Source: Megamerina dolium (lineage: Eukaryota; Arthropoda; Insecta; Diptera; Megamerinidae). Taken from it: a DNA stretch of 64,000 nucleotides. Made by a program: the position numbers and the translations under genes. Positions 19,765-30,620 of this stretch are shown one piece after another. Numbering within the stretch: the stretch's first letter is position 1; each line of letters begins with the position of its first letter. Location of the stretch: contig OY978525.1 in the NCBI GenBank assembly GCA_963854835.1, positions 74,873,628 to 74,937,627 on the forward strand. Direction: 5' to 3'. The notes beneath the pieces were generated by a model. The model saw only the letters and a list, made by a program, of their open reading frames with translations, did not search any database and was not told the origin of the DNA.

Positions 19765-20265
19765 TAGCCTAGACAGACGGGAGCCTAATTCCGGATTACC
19801 GGCGCACTTAATCCGAATAAAATAATAACCTGACAGACGACAGTATTGCGGATTAACTAAACAGCTGATTGCTGTTTTATTAGGTCTGCTCACTTACATT
19901 ACCATCACTATCAATTTCTGTCATCTGTCACTCTCGATATGAGAAATTCTACAAGAAGTACGTGAACTGAAAACTATCAGAAACTTGTAAATTGACATTC
20001 ACAGTTCTTAATTGACAGCTGGATTTATTTGTTCGCCAACGCTTTTCATGTTGAAAACTGTTAACAATTGTTGAAAGTTTTTTATAGCGAACACACATAA
20101 TTTTTTGTAAAATGGATCGAGAAAAATTCACAATAGACAATTTTCAGCGGTGTTGCCAAGTTGAGAATTAACTCATAGAGTTTATGCGGATTAGCTGCAG
20201 TTAATGCCCGAGTTAATTCGAATTAACTCGGTAATCCGGAATTAGGCTGCCGTCTGTCTAGGCTA
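19765..20265. mobile_element. TAA-flanked MITE, copy 2
   Basis: 501 bp, with termini TAGCCTAGACAGACGGGAGC and GCTGCCGTCTGTCTAGGCTA and inverted repeats of about 35 bp. The right flank is TAA, the left flank TGA (one change). It aligns with copy 1 along its length except for small deletions, including the block after CAGCGGTGTTGCC. Confidence 0.8.
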
Positions 20266-20569
20266 TAACACACCATTAATGGTGAATGGACTTTACTGCA
20301 TTGTGGATTCGTATTAAAATTTATGCATAAATTTATAAAACTATTTAAATTTCTGCAAAATTTACGTATATACTTAGGAAATATATTATATTTGTAAAAA
20401 TTTATAATATTTAGCATTTACTACTTTTACATGTAAATAAGTTCGTATGTGTAAAATGTTATTAAAATTTTACAGTTAGAAACACAACCATGTGCATCAC
20501 TAATTTCATTTTGCCATACATTTGACATATCGTTAAGTGCCTAATTGTTGTTTATTTGGATTTCGCTAA

Positions 20570-21476
20570 TGCCGTGGTTATACCACCAATCAATTGGACG
20601 CTAATCAAGGCGTTCATTTTCCGTTTCACAAATTTAAATTATTGGGCGGTTACACGTGATTGCTGATACAGAGGTGTAATATTTTATCAATGAAATTGTG
20701 CTGCATTAAATTTCAATTGATTTCATAATGGATACCGCGCTGAATGGTTTGATAAAAACAGCAACCAAATATGCTGAGAATGTGTGTTTTTGGAACGATA
20801 ATCTAGAAGTGTACTGGGAAAAATAACTGAGTTAAAAGAAAACGTAAGTGGGATAAAAAAAAACCGCTCTTTCACATTCCTGACAAAAGAATTACAACAT
20901 AACGACTTCACGAATTGCATAAGGATAACCGATGCGAAAGTACAGAACATCTTGCAGCACATTGAAAAGGATATACAAAAAAGTGAAACGTCAGTTGAAA
21001 ATCCAATACCGCCAGGTCAACAACTGGCATTGCTGGTGTCAATAGTTGTCAACTCTTTCCTATATTGGCTTCAAAGGACTGAAATTCTGCCCGGATGTCA
21101 TATTTTGCTATTTCGCTAGCAATTTTGGACCATTACTGTTGCATAGCAACTAGGACCCATTCCCGTTTTTCCGTTCATTAATTTGCAGCAGATTAATAAG
21201 TTCTTCAGTTCTTCAGGTCTGCTCCACGAAAACATCATTTCTAATTAAAATAATAAATTTAAAGTTATAAAATTTCTTAGCTTAACAAGAAAATTTTCTC
21301 AATCAGTACATACTCAGAATATAAAACAAGCGCATATAGCTTTCTTTAAAAGGAATTTATATAATTAACAATTGACATGCATATGTTAATTTTTAGAATT
21401 CATTTCTCATTTTGTATTGAAACAAACAACTATTTTTTTGATTAGCGTTCAATTGATTGGTAATATAACCACGGCA
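20570..21476 (+). mobile_element. Harbinger-like DNA transposon relic
   Basis: Long inverted termini start TGCCGTGGTTATACCACCAA (20570) and end TTGGTAATATAACCACGGCA (21476), matching over about 38 bp. The left flank is TAA and the right TAT, close to the TWA duplication of PIF/Harbinger. A degraded transposase N-terminal frame lies inside. The element is about 0.9 kb, too short for a full transposase plus Myb-like gene. Confidence 0.7.
20728..21035 (+). pseudogene. Harbinger transposase-like fragment
   Basis: After an ATG at 20728 and several stops, an open stretch from about 20880 reads NDFTNCIRITDAKVQNIL, then a helix, then NPIPPGQQLAL. The last resembles the block before the catalytic domain in HARBI1-type transposases. 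The DDE domain itself is absent. Similarity is by eye to the family pattern; a profile search would decide. Confidence 0.5.
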
Positions 21477-21661
21477 TATGTGTGCGTATTTATTTATTTA
21501 ACTATAAAGAAATGTATTAATCTATTTATATTACAGATTTTCAAGCGCATTTACATTTGTGGTAAAACACAATTTCCGGCAATGTGACTAGACGAGAGAC
21601 TGATGCGATAGCTGTGAGTTGCAGTGATGGTGAGTGGTTTCTATTTGTTAGCTATGTAGAT
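21477..21661. other. Possible small exon upstream of copy C
   Basis: An acceptor-like TTATATTACAG (ending near 21536) and a donor-like CAGTGATG|GTGAGTGG near 21629 bracket about 95 bp ending in ATG. The next acceptor-like TTTTTTGTAG lies at about 26232, beyond SAP-gypsy copy C. No protein is recognised; this may be chance. Confidence 0.25.
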
Positions 21662-22099
21662 TGTTACGTTTTTATTCTGTTAACGTTTAATTCTATTTGA
21701 ATTACCTTGTTCGATCACTGGATTCTGTTAATGATAACTGCAACACTTATTTTATACAACTATATACAGCAACAATTTATTTAATAAACTCTATTTACAA
21801 TCAACTCTGTTTATAATCAACTATTTACAATAACACTTTAATGTACTAGCAACTTTTGCCTCTGTATAGATGTTTGCGCAGACACGTTCGGAATTCGATT
21901 AGATTTTCCTCTTCAACACTGGCTCTATTTATAGTCTGTTGGCAACACCCTAGAATCTTCCTTTATCGAGATTCTTCTCTTCCTTTCTCGTTGGCTTGTT
22001 CTGGTTATCGCTCATTTCTTTTTGTTGACATTCGTTTCGATGCTGCCAATAGTGTCAGTCACAATAGTGATGAGTAATCAACTATCGATACTCGTTACA
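21662..22099 (-). repeat. 3' LTR of SAP-gypsy copy C
   Basis: 438 bp; TGTTACG at the left edge is the inverted LTR end CGTAACA. It is adjacent to the polypurine tract at 22100-22112. Confidence 0.9.
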
Positions 22100-22137
22100 C
22101 TGCCCTCCTCTTAACCTTGTTCGTCCCGAACAAGTTT

Positions 22138-23478
22138 TTATACTTCCCCTGGATATGGCGCAAGTCGCTCTAAGTGCACTACTTTAAACTTTGCTCTTTT
22201 ATTCCAGGCGCGTTGAATACGATACACTACGTCATTTATCTTTGCTATAATCTCATATGGTCCTTCCCAATGAGTCTGTAGTTTAGGGGATAGGCCTTTC
22301 TTTCGTTGTGGATTATGAAGCATTACAAGCTCTCCTTCATAGAACCCTTTTGAATTCTCTTTCAAGTCATACCTGGCCTTCATCTTATCGCTTATCATCT
22401 GCGACCGCTCTCTGATGAACTGATGTACTTCATCCAACTGTTCCCGCTTTTCGCTAGTATAATTACCTTCGGTTGATCACGTTGGTGTTACGACTCCAAA
22501 TTTTAAATCAGCTTAAGTTAACTTAACTCGTTTCCAAAAATTGCCATTGCCGGTGTAGTAGCCGTCGTATCATGTTGTGCACATCGATATGCCATGAGGA
22601 ACATTGGTATATGTACATCCCAGTCTCTTTGGTATTTATCTACGACTTTTCTCAAATATTCCTCCAAGGTTAAATCGTTCTACCATGCCATCAGATTGTG
22701 GATGCAAAGGTGTTGTACGAGTTTTGTATATACCCAGCATACGGCATATCTCTTGGAATACAACTGATTCGAAATTTCGACCTTGGTCTGAGTGTAACTC
22801 CATCGGTACACCAAAACGAATAATCTATTGGTTGACGAATACATCCGCAACTGTACTAGCTTCTTGATTTGGAATGGGGTATACTTCAGGCCATTTACTG
22901 AAGTAACCTATAACCACCAGAACATACTTGTTTCCTGCGTTGCTTATTGGAAATGGTCCAGCTATGTCCATAGCAATTCGCTCGAATGGAGCACCCACGG
23001 TGTATTGGTGCATCTTACCTCGACTTTTCTTATTGGGACCTTGGCTATTGCACATTGCTTACACATCTGAATCCAATCGGTTACATAGTCATGACATCCA
23101 ACCCAATAAAATCGTTTCTTTATTTTCTCAACGGTTTTGGTAATTCCCAAATGCCCTCCACTGGAGGCATTGTGATACTCAGCTATCACTTCATTTATTC
23201 TTGCCTTGAGTACCACTAGAAGATCATTAGTAATTTTTCCATCACCACTTTCCCATGCTTTCCCATGCCATTTCTTGCCAATCTGGACGTATGCCCTGCT
23301 CCTTGGATTTAATAATCCTTACGAAATCTGGGTCGTTCCGCTGATCTTCTTGTACTCGTTCGGTGGTCCATGACCCCTTCGGCAATATATTCGCAAGTCG
23401 TATGTCGAAAATGTGCTCCTTGCTTTCCGCTCGAGAACAATGTTTATATTCCATTTTGCAAGGACGACGAGATAGAGA
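22138..23478 (-). pseudogene. pol: Integrase region of SAP-gypsy copy C, frameshifted
   Basis: The integrase linker restarts at SRRPCKMEYKHCSR near 23465. The HHCC zinc finger is readable (HNASSGGHLGITKT...CKQC), as is the first core block (FERIAMDIAGPFPISNAGNK). A TAG stop lies at 22825. The block with the second Asp (MELHSDQGRNF) and the Glu block follow, and the C-terminal tail is open from 22437 to 22138. At least three frameshifts are present. Confidence 0.85.
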
Positions 23479-24269
23479 TGGAGATTGAACTGTACTTTTC
23501 CGATAGTTGTAAAGCCTTTTCTTTTTGCTGTTTGGTAAGCACACCTGCCCAATCTTCCATCTGTGCTTTTCATTCTGCTCTATCAATTCCTGATCTTCCA
23601 CTTTTTATTGACGAACCCTTGTCGCAGTCTACTACAGCAGTAACTTCCTGGCAATGACCAATCACCATTCGTTTCTTCACAACTGTAGATGTATTAGTTG
23701 GATTTAATATTCGCACCGGTAGTATTCCATTTTCTTTAGGTTCCACTAACGTCCTACCAAGTACGATGTTTTTATTTGGTATTTCTTTATCTGCTTCCAC
23801 TACCCACAACTTGCCTGTCCCATCATCCACATTCATCTGTGCCCAAATCACCGCTTCTGATTTTGCTGGAACCTCTTGGCGTTGACATGCCAGTACTCGT
23901 TTGATGTTACCACTACGCTTGTAACCGATGTTCAATGGTAGTTCGACATTTGCATAACGTAGTATCCGTTGATTTAAATCTAACGTAAACCCATTGTCAA
24001 TCATAAAATCAACACCAATTATTACGTCAATTTCCAATAGATACTCGGTTCTTTATCTTACCCAGAATTTGTGCATCCTCACCAGTTGCTGTACGCAATT
24101 TTATTCCCATTAAAGGCTCAAACCTCTTTACCAAATCGCTTTTGATTAGAGAATGTGATGCACCAGTATACAGGGTTAACATGAATTCCATATTGTCCAA
24201 TTTTCCATCAATAGTCAAGCTGTTTGGCACACGCTGTAGTTGTGAAATGTGAATGATGGGGCATCCCAC
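23479..24269 (-). pseudogene. pol: Protease of SAP-gypsy copy C, catalytic Asp replaced
   Basis: The protease frame 24269-24027 reads LTLYTGASHS where copy B has LTLDTGASHS, so the catalytic Asp is Tyr. A deletion of about 50 bp then changes frame, and the second part (24037-23570) resumes at DVIIGVDFMIDNG. After a stop at 23570, only the first few residues of the linker before RT remain; RT and RNase H are gone at a junction near 23478. Confidence 0.85.
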
Positions 24270-24307
24270 TGTTGGAGTCAGTTCACGCCCCGCTGAACTG
24301 ACTCGAT

Positions 24308-25733
24308 TTAGTTTAACGATGGATTTGTGTTAGTAGAGCGATCACTATCCACTTTATTCTCCTTCTTTTGTCTTCCTGGAGAATTCGGTCTCCAGGACGG
24401 ACGGCAGTCACGCGCCATGTGTCCTGGTTTGTCGCAAATGAAGCACTTACCAGTAAACTTGTTTTGGCGTCGACCTGTTATTCTTCCTTCAGGCTGCACT
24501 ACGGACTTGAATGCCTGACACACTGCATCAACCAGATCTGATGTTTCTGCCTCTAGTTGGCGTACACGTGGCACTGGTCACCACATTAAACTGTCGGCTT
24601 CATACGTCAAGGCACTACTGACTGTTTCGGCATATGTATTCCTGGGTGACATGACTAGGGCACGCTTTGTCTCTCCATCACGTATGCCATCTATGAAAGC
24701 CTCTATTTTTATTTTTTCGAAGAACTCTTCCGAATTACTAGAGAACGCTAGATGACATAAGCGCTCAATATCGGAAGCGAATTCCTGAAGGCTCTCATTA
24801 CTCCGTTGCACACGAGATCTCAATTCCACTCGATGTAATTGACTCTTGTATTCATTTCCATATTTTCGCTGGAGTGTGTCCATCAGTGATTGGTAGCTAC
24901 CACGATCTTTCTCTGGAACCATCTGTAACACTTCGGAAGCATTACCTTTTAATGCGACTATTAAAGCAGCAGCGACAAGACTATCATCCCATTGATTCTT
25001 CGAAGCTGTTGTCTCGAATTGAAGCTTGAAGATATTGAATGGCGTGCTTCCGTCAAATGTTGGTGGCTTTAGTTTGATTGTGCTTGAATCTCTAATCACT
25101 GATGTGGCTGGTCCATTTATTTTTAGTTGATTGAGTTCGTGCTTTAATTTCTCGAACTTATCTTCCCAGTCGTCGACATGTTCCTTCAGCTTATCATCCA
25201 ACTCATCCACGTGTTCTTTCAGCTCTGTGACTTTGTCATTAATAGCTCCGGAAATTTCCTGAAATCTAAGTTCAATTCCTTTTTGTAGATTTTCGATGAC
25301 GTGTTCTTGGCGAGCCCAATATTCTTGAATTTCCATACGCAATTCACTAATAACGCCCTCTTGGCGTACTGAATGTTCTTGAAGCTTGGAGTCAATGCGA
25401 GACGCATTTCCTTGAATTTCCGTACGCAATTCACTAATAACGCCCTCTTGGCGAGACGAACTTTCTGGTAACTGTTGCATCATGGTTTTCATGAAATCCA
25501 TAAGTTGACCACTCGAATCTATCTTGCTCTCTTCCTCACCGTGTACAACTGCATGTATCTCGGCTTCCTCAAAGAACTCATGTTCTTCTACATTAATACC
25601 CTTAGCCTCCATGGCTTGCCTTAGCCTCACCAGCAGTTCTGCTTTTGTACCTGATGACGATAGATTCCTCTCTGACAACTGTTTTTATAGTTGGTCCACT
25701 TTTAGTTGGTCAATTTTCACCATCTTTACAGAA
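24308..25733 (-). pseudogene. gag: SAP-domain Gag, copy C, full length with two stops
   Basis: The family start lies near 25724; a TAA 12 codons in separates it from the 366-residue frame 25678-24578. The protein has the rest of the SAP-like domain (SSSGTKAELLVRLRQAM), a coiled coil with shuffled QEHSVRQE-type units, and an intact capsid region (PPTFDGSTPFNIFKLQF, then the LQRKYGNEYKSQLHRVELRSR block). TGA at 24575 interrupts before the nucleocapsid (24574-24308), which has one CCHC knuckle CFICDKPGHMARDC. This copy and copy D show what copy B lost. Confidence 0.88.
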
Positions 25734-25752
25734 TCCCACTTCTGACACCAAT

Positions 25753-26189
25753 TGTTACGTTTTTATTCTGTGAACGTTTAATTCTATTTGAATTACCTTG
25801 TTCGATCACTGGATTCTGTTAATGATAACTGCAACACTTATTTTATACAACTATATACAGCAACAATTTATTTAATAAACTCTATTTACAATCAACTCTG
25901 TTTATAATCAACTATTTACAATAACACTTTAATGTACTAGCAACTTTTGCCTCTGTATAGATGTTTGCGCAGTCACGTTCGGAATTCGATTGATCTCTCT
26001 TCTCAACACTGGCTCTATTTATACTCTGTTGGCAACACCCCAGAATCTTCCTTTATCGAGATTCTTCTCTTCCTTTCTCCTTGGCTTGTTCTGGTTATCG
26101 CTTATTTCTTTTTGTTGACATTCGTTTCGATGCTGCCAATAGTGTCAGTCACAATAGTGATGAGTAACCAACTATCGATACAAGTTACA
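25753..26189 (-). repeat. 5' LTR of SAP-gypsy copy C
   Basis: 437 bp. Its outer end reads CAAGTTACA instead of CTCGTTACA, a local change that also alters the LTR terminus neighbourhood. The PBS (TCTGACACCA on the plus strand) adjoins it at 25741-25750. Confidence 0.9.
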
Positions 26190-26477
26190 ATATGTTTGTG
26201 AAGAAAATGATTTATTTTTTTATTTTTTGTAGAACAATGTCATAGATTTATATCGATGTGACTGAACTGACATAGAGGATAGAATTGGAGTATATTTTGA
26301 AGTATATTTTGTGCCAACTTTCAGTGGTTTGTGTGTACCGTGTATTAGCATACTTACCATCTATTTTTACCCCTTAAGATGGGCTCATCTACAAAATTGA
26401 CGTTTTTCCAATTTAATTCTTGAAAGTGTGTAAAAAGACTGTACCACATGCCACATTGAGAGGTGGGTGAGTGAGTG
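26190..26477. other. Spacer between copy C and the mariner relic
   Basis: AT-rich. It contains an acceptor-like tract (TTTTTTATTTTTTGTAG, about 26232) and possibly decayed mariner sequence near 26440. Nothing firm. Confidence 0.3.
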
Positions 26478-26748
26478 AACATTTTATTTCACGTTTGGGG
26501 CGGTCAATTGGTCGCTTAGATCATGCGATCTAATGCCTTTATACTATTTTTTGTGGGGCTATGATAAGCCTAATGTCTATAGCGACAAGCCTGCAACGAT
26601 TGACGCACTGGAAGCCAACTTTGAAGAATTTATTCGTGAGATACCGGCCGATATGTTGGAGAAAGTATGCCAAAATTGGACCCAGCGTATGAACCATTTG
26701 AAGCGCAGCCGCGGTCAATATTTATATGAAATCATCTTTAAACATTGA
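26478..26748 (+). pseudogene. Mariner-like transposase C-terminal fragment
   Basis: The frame reads from about EHFISRFGAVNW through SCDLMPLYYFLWGY to the end ASRGxYLYEIIFKH-like tail at 26748. The block around DLxPLxYFLWG followed by KPxTIxAL is characteristic of mariner-related transposases. The position usually DYF is YYF here. The N-terminal and first catalytic regions are lost, and no terminal inverted repeats were found. Confidence 0.75.
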
Positions 26749-27625
26749 ATTATATAGATTGTTCTATAGACTCAAATATAGATTTCATACATTTCTCTGA
26801 TTTTATGTGCTTTTTTTTTTTAATCAATTCCGAAGGCTCTTAAAAAGTCACCCTTACCTGGCATGAAAAATCGGTTTAACGAACCAACTATATAATGATT
26901 GCAGCTCTTAGATTTATGCCTTCAAAACAACAGTCGATCATTGACTACATTATATCAAACAGTTAGATTCATTCCAGATTCATCCCAGATTCATTTCATT
27001 CAGTTTGGATCAAAATACATACAAATATTATAAAAGCAGCGGAAGAATCAATCGGAAAAAAACAGTTAAACTAAATAACAAATCCAGAAAATACAAACTA
27101 TGGTTTTTCCAGGAAGTGAACAACTTATCTGCCACAAAGAGAGCTGCTTATTTAAAATACAAATCCCACAAAATTACCTATGACCATTACAAAGTAGTAA
27201 GAAATAACTAAACGCCACTATTGACAATATAAAAAAACAAAACTGGTAGAGCTTTTCGGTAAGCAAAAAAAAAGTCTGGAATATGTTAAGTAATTTTAAA
27301 AAATCAGTCAATGAGTGTATTAATTTCTTGTCGATAGCAGTCAAGAAATGGGAAGTGTATTTCCTGCAACTTTATGAAAATACAGCATCAGAAAACTTAG
27401 ATAGAGCAATAAATCTACCGAACATAAGTGGTACTACTTCCCCAACTTTTGTTATAACGAAAGAGGACTTAGAACGGAATATCGCCAAACTTAAAAACAG
27501 AAAGTCCCGGGGCCAGATCAAATTAAAAACGAAATGATAAAGTGCGATGCAGAAAGTCTCTTTTCGAATCTTACTGATTTTTTTAACCTTATTCTGCAAA
27601 ATCAAGCTGTTGTGAGCCAAATGGT

Positions 27626-28403
27626 ACGTGTCTAATTTTTGCGCCTTGGCTCATTACATTATAAAAGCATTCTAATTGTTATTGAATTTCATTACTATAA
27701 TGTTATAACAACACTTACTATATTATGTAATTAATATTAAAACTTTAATAACATAGTGGCTTAATAATCATTACCATATTATGTATAACGTAATGATCAT
27801 TGTGTCACTTTGTTGGTAGTAATGCAACAATATAACCATATATTGCACTTCATTGCCATGGTTATTGAAAAAGAAACAAAGTAAGCAACAACTATGCAAG
27901 CGTAATATTTAAAGCATAAAAACAGAAAAGAAAGCTGAGATTATAACGATGACCTTCTGAAGAGATGGCAATGAATTGATTTACTGAAGAAGTTGCAATT
28001 TCTTCAGAAATTCTATATTCAAGAACGAGGTAAAATTGTAAAATTAGACTATATAAACTAAGAGAACTTCTGAAATACAGTCAGTTAAGATGAGTAGATT
28101 TAGTGATTTAGTTTTTTAGAGGATTGTGTTTTAAAATCTGCAGTAGTGACTACTGTCGATAAAATAACTCTTACAAAGTTATGATAAGAAAAAATGTATA
28201 GTGTAAAAGAAAAACTATATTGTCAAATAAAAACTGTATTGTGTAAAAGAAAAGTTATACTGTCAACTAATAATTGCATTGTGTAAAAGTAAAGTTTCTA
28301 GAAGCAGAAGCAGAGTAGAAAGGGGTAAGTTCTAGGAAATAAGTTATTTAAGAAAAAGTTTTAGTCTTCGAACGGAAGACACAACAGCATAATCCCTTCG
28401 GTC
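27626..28403. mobile_element. Unidentified insertion in RTE2, with 40-bp tandem repeats
   Basis: It lies between two RT segments that join cleanly (...AGCCAAATGG | GGAACAATTG...), with ATGG on the left and CTGG on the right. Near 28197-28298 a unit containing ATTGTGTAAAAGAAAA and ACTGTCAA is repeated about 2.5 times at about 40-bp spacing. No protein frame is seen. A solo LTR is possible, but TG...CA ends are not clear. Confidence 0.5.
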
Positions 28404-28748
28404 TGGAACAATTGCTCACTATTCCTATCTTCAAAAAATGTTATAAGAAACTCTTAGACAACTACAGGGGAATTACATTACTTAGCTCCGTACTAAAACT
28501 TTTTACTAAAATATTAGCTGACTATATTGCGGAAACTAGCATTGCAGAAGAGCAACAAGGATTCAGACGAAACAGATCGATAGTAGATGCCATCTTTATC
28601 TTGCGTCAACTCGTCGAAAAGGCAATTGAATATAAAAAACCAGCTTTTTTAAGTTTTATCGACCTGACAAAAGCATTTGATAAGGTTTTGCTCAAGAACG
28701 TAATTAAAATTCTTGAAAAATGCAATATTGACAACAATGTTCTAAGCT

Positions 28749-29217
28749 GCGTTCTTTTGCCGCAAGTTGCAAAAGAACACTCCCTTATTTGCCGAATTGC
28801 ATGCAAAACAATAACAAAAATAAACGACATCGCCTATTTTAACCGAGTTAAATTGAGCCCGCTTATATTTTAAGCGATCAGAGTTATAGTGTTACAAAGT
28901 AAAAAAACAGCACTATTGTGAATAGGCTACTGGAATGTGCTTGGGAAATTTCAACAACACGTCAATTATTGTAAATATAAACAAAACTAAGCGAAATAAA
29001 GGAAGTGCAAATAAAAATTTATTTTAAATAAACAAATATATTTACCACAGACTCCGCAGAATTGCTTCTTTTTTTGTCTTTAATTCGTTTACAAATTTCA
29101 CGAACAACCATATATACCACCAGCGTTGCTAAGTAACTAAAGGGAAATTAAAATTAAGTAAGAGGGAAGTTATATGCGAGTTGGTGTTCTTCTGCTACTC
29201 GCTTGCAAAAGAAGACA
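28749..29217. mobile_element. Foldback-like insertion in RTE2
   Basis: Both ends can form hairpins: GTTCTTTTGC...GCAAAAGAAC at 28751-28778, and TTCTTCTGC...GCAAAAGAA at about 29187-29213. The two ends also match each other when inverted (GCTGNNTTCTTTTGC). There is no coding frame. It interrupts the RT between motifs A and B. No target-site duplication could be fixed. Confidence 0.55.
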
Positions 29218-29970
29218 GCTCTAGTAGTAATTAGATATCTCAATACCGAAAACAACTTCCGTCAAGACTAATAATGAAATATCAACCCCAACATCGGTGA
29301 CAACAGGGATAAGACAAGCTTAAGTCCTGATTATGGACAAGATAATATCTGCTGTAAAATCTACACGGGTAAGAGTAATCAAGAAAAAGGGAAAAGAAAT
29401 CAAGATAATGTGCTACGCCGATGACGCAGTTATAATGTCGGACAACGAAGGCGACCTACAGCGGATGTTGTATGCCGTCGAGAAAGCTGCATCTGCATTT
29501 AATATGGAGATATTGGTAGCCAAGACGAAGAGCATGACAATATCTAAACAGCCACTTAAGTGCAAGCTCGCAGTGTATGGAAAGAGTATCGAGCAGGTTA
29601 TAGAATTCTGCTATTTGGGTACGATAACTACATCATCGAAAGAATCAACAGCCGAAGTCAACACTCACATGAATAAAGCAGCTCGAATCTCTGGATGCTT
29701 ACGCGATGTAATGTGGCGAAATAAACATCTAAGCTTAAAAGGCAAAGTCCGAATTTATAAAACATGCGTTCGACCCGAGCAGATACAACTGCAGCACAAC
29801 AAGCAATGAACAAGGTTGAGATGGCAACATTGCGATCAATCACAGGCCATACTCGCAGAGATCTTATGCAAAACGAAGAGATTTAGCCCGACAAAAGGAC
29901 ACCTGGATGCCCTCACAAACGCTGGAATGAGTGCTGGACATGCAGCTCTACCGATAACTAGTATGTTTTT

Positions 29971-30300
29971 TTTTACATATAACCCAAACAAATTGTATCA
30001 TTTGTACAAAAATTGTTGAAGAACAGGATTTAATCCTATAATAAAAAATAAGAAGAAAAACTTGTTTTTTACTTTTTTGTTATATTTGCAATTTTCTGCT
30101 GCCTTACGAATAGATAATAGATTTTCGTTGACTAGTCATCATCCGCATTGCAGACCCAAACAGCTAAAAGGCGGTGTGATACAACCGCGTCCACTTCTTG
30201 GACATGTGCGATGGAAGATTTTGAAGATTTTATGGATACACTTGAACCTATATGCCTGTGAGTAATAAGAAAAAGTCTGATATGAATGATATATTAAATG
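29971..30300. other. Spacer, possible RTE2 3' remnant
   Basis: AT-rich with no recognised gene. The last bases before 30301 are the left flank of a SINE. Confidence 0.35.
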
Positions 30301-30620
30301 TTAGGTTAGGTTAGGTTATGTGGCTGCCCTCTCTCTGAGAGGACACTCTTAGGCCAAAAATTCCCATTGTGATACCACCGAGCTTTTCTTCCAATTCTGT
30401 TGTGCATGTTAAATTTGGACAGCATTAGAAGGGACCTACTTATATTGGCCGGTTCCGAACGGCAGAACCCTTGTGACATCACTTAGTTTTGTCTAAGAGC
30501 TCCTTTAAGAAGCATTTTTGGCAAAGTGCTACTGCCGAAAAAATTGCCAATTCTTCCCGGCAGGCGGATACCGTTCGAAAAAAAATCATTTCGATATTAA
30601 ATTTTGTTATGCTTCAGCCG
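30301..30620 (-). mobile_element. 5'-truncated SINE, copy 3 (CCTAA-tail type)
   Basis: On the minus strand it begins just after the B box (CGGCTGAAGCATAAC) and matches the body of copies 1 and 2, including CTGCCGTTCGGAACCGG. It then departs into a different 3' end: GTGTCCTCTCAGAGAGAGGG and a (CCTAA)n tail. AAATG occurs on both sides (30296-30300, 30622-30626), a weak duplication. Confidence 0.8.

Larger units (their letters stand above)
19375..20385 (-). repeat. Unclassified dispersed repeat, copy 2, carrying two MITEs
   Basis: Reverse-complement counterpart of 4748-5203. It is expanded by MITE copy 2 (19765-20265) and the 28-bp MITE remnant (19402-19429). Outside those insertions the order of similar blocks is unbroken. 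No protein frame is conserved. Confidence 0.7.
21662..26189 (-). mobile_element. SAP-gypsy copy C, both LTRs, RT deleted
   Basis: The LTRs are 21662-22099 and 25753-26189. On the minus strand the order is PBS, Gag, nucleocapsid, protease, then a deletion of RT and RNase H, then integrase with frameshifts, and a polypurine tract next to the left LTR. Flanking quartets AGAT and ATAT differ at one base, so any target-site duplication has mutated. The element cannot be autonomous. Confidence 0.92.
26996..29960 (+). pseudogene. RTE2 reverse transcriptase, interrupted
   Basis: The readable blocks are an N-terminal linker with KAAYLKYKSHK-type sequence, NRKSxGPDQIKNEMIK (RT block 1, with a frameshift), DNYRGITLLSSVLKLFTKIL, FIDLTKAFDKV (motif A with the catalytic Asp), then after the second insert IRQA near motif B and CYADDAVIMSDNEGDL (motif C). 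The C-terminal part shifts frame near 29775. The pattern matches RTE-like elements common in insects; clade placement is by motif memory. Confidence 0.78.
26996..29970 (+). mobile_element. RTE2 non-LTR retrotransposon fragment with two insertions
   Basis: A second RTE-like family, distinct from RTE1, is 5'-truncated (no endonuclease). The RT is spread over 26996-27625, 28404-28748 and 29220-29970. Separating segments are an unidentified 778-bp insert and a 470-bp palindromic-ended insert. The 3' end near 29970 is not sharply defined. Confidence 0.75.

Noticed and set aside
21856..22077. Repeated 61-85 codon frames beginning MPLYRCLRR... at several places (21856, 25947, 31401, 31807, 39634).
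   Set aside because: They lie in the inverted strand of the SAP-gypsy LTR and recur only because the LTR recurs; the length varies with each mutation.
30299..30320. TTAGG-type repeats resembling insect telomeric DNA.
   Set aside because: Only three to four units, at the end of a SINE body; they are the SINE tail and not an interstitial telomere.
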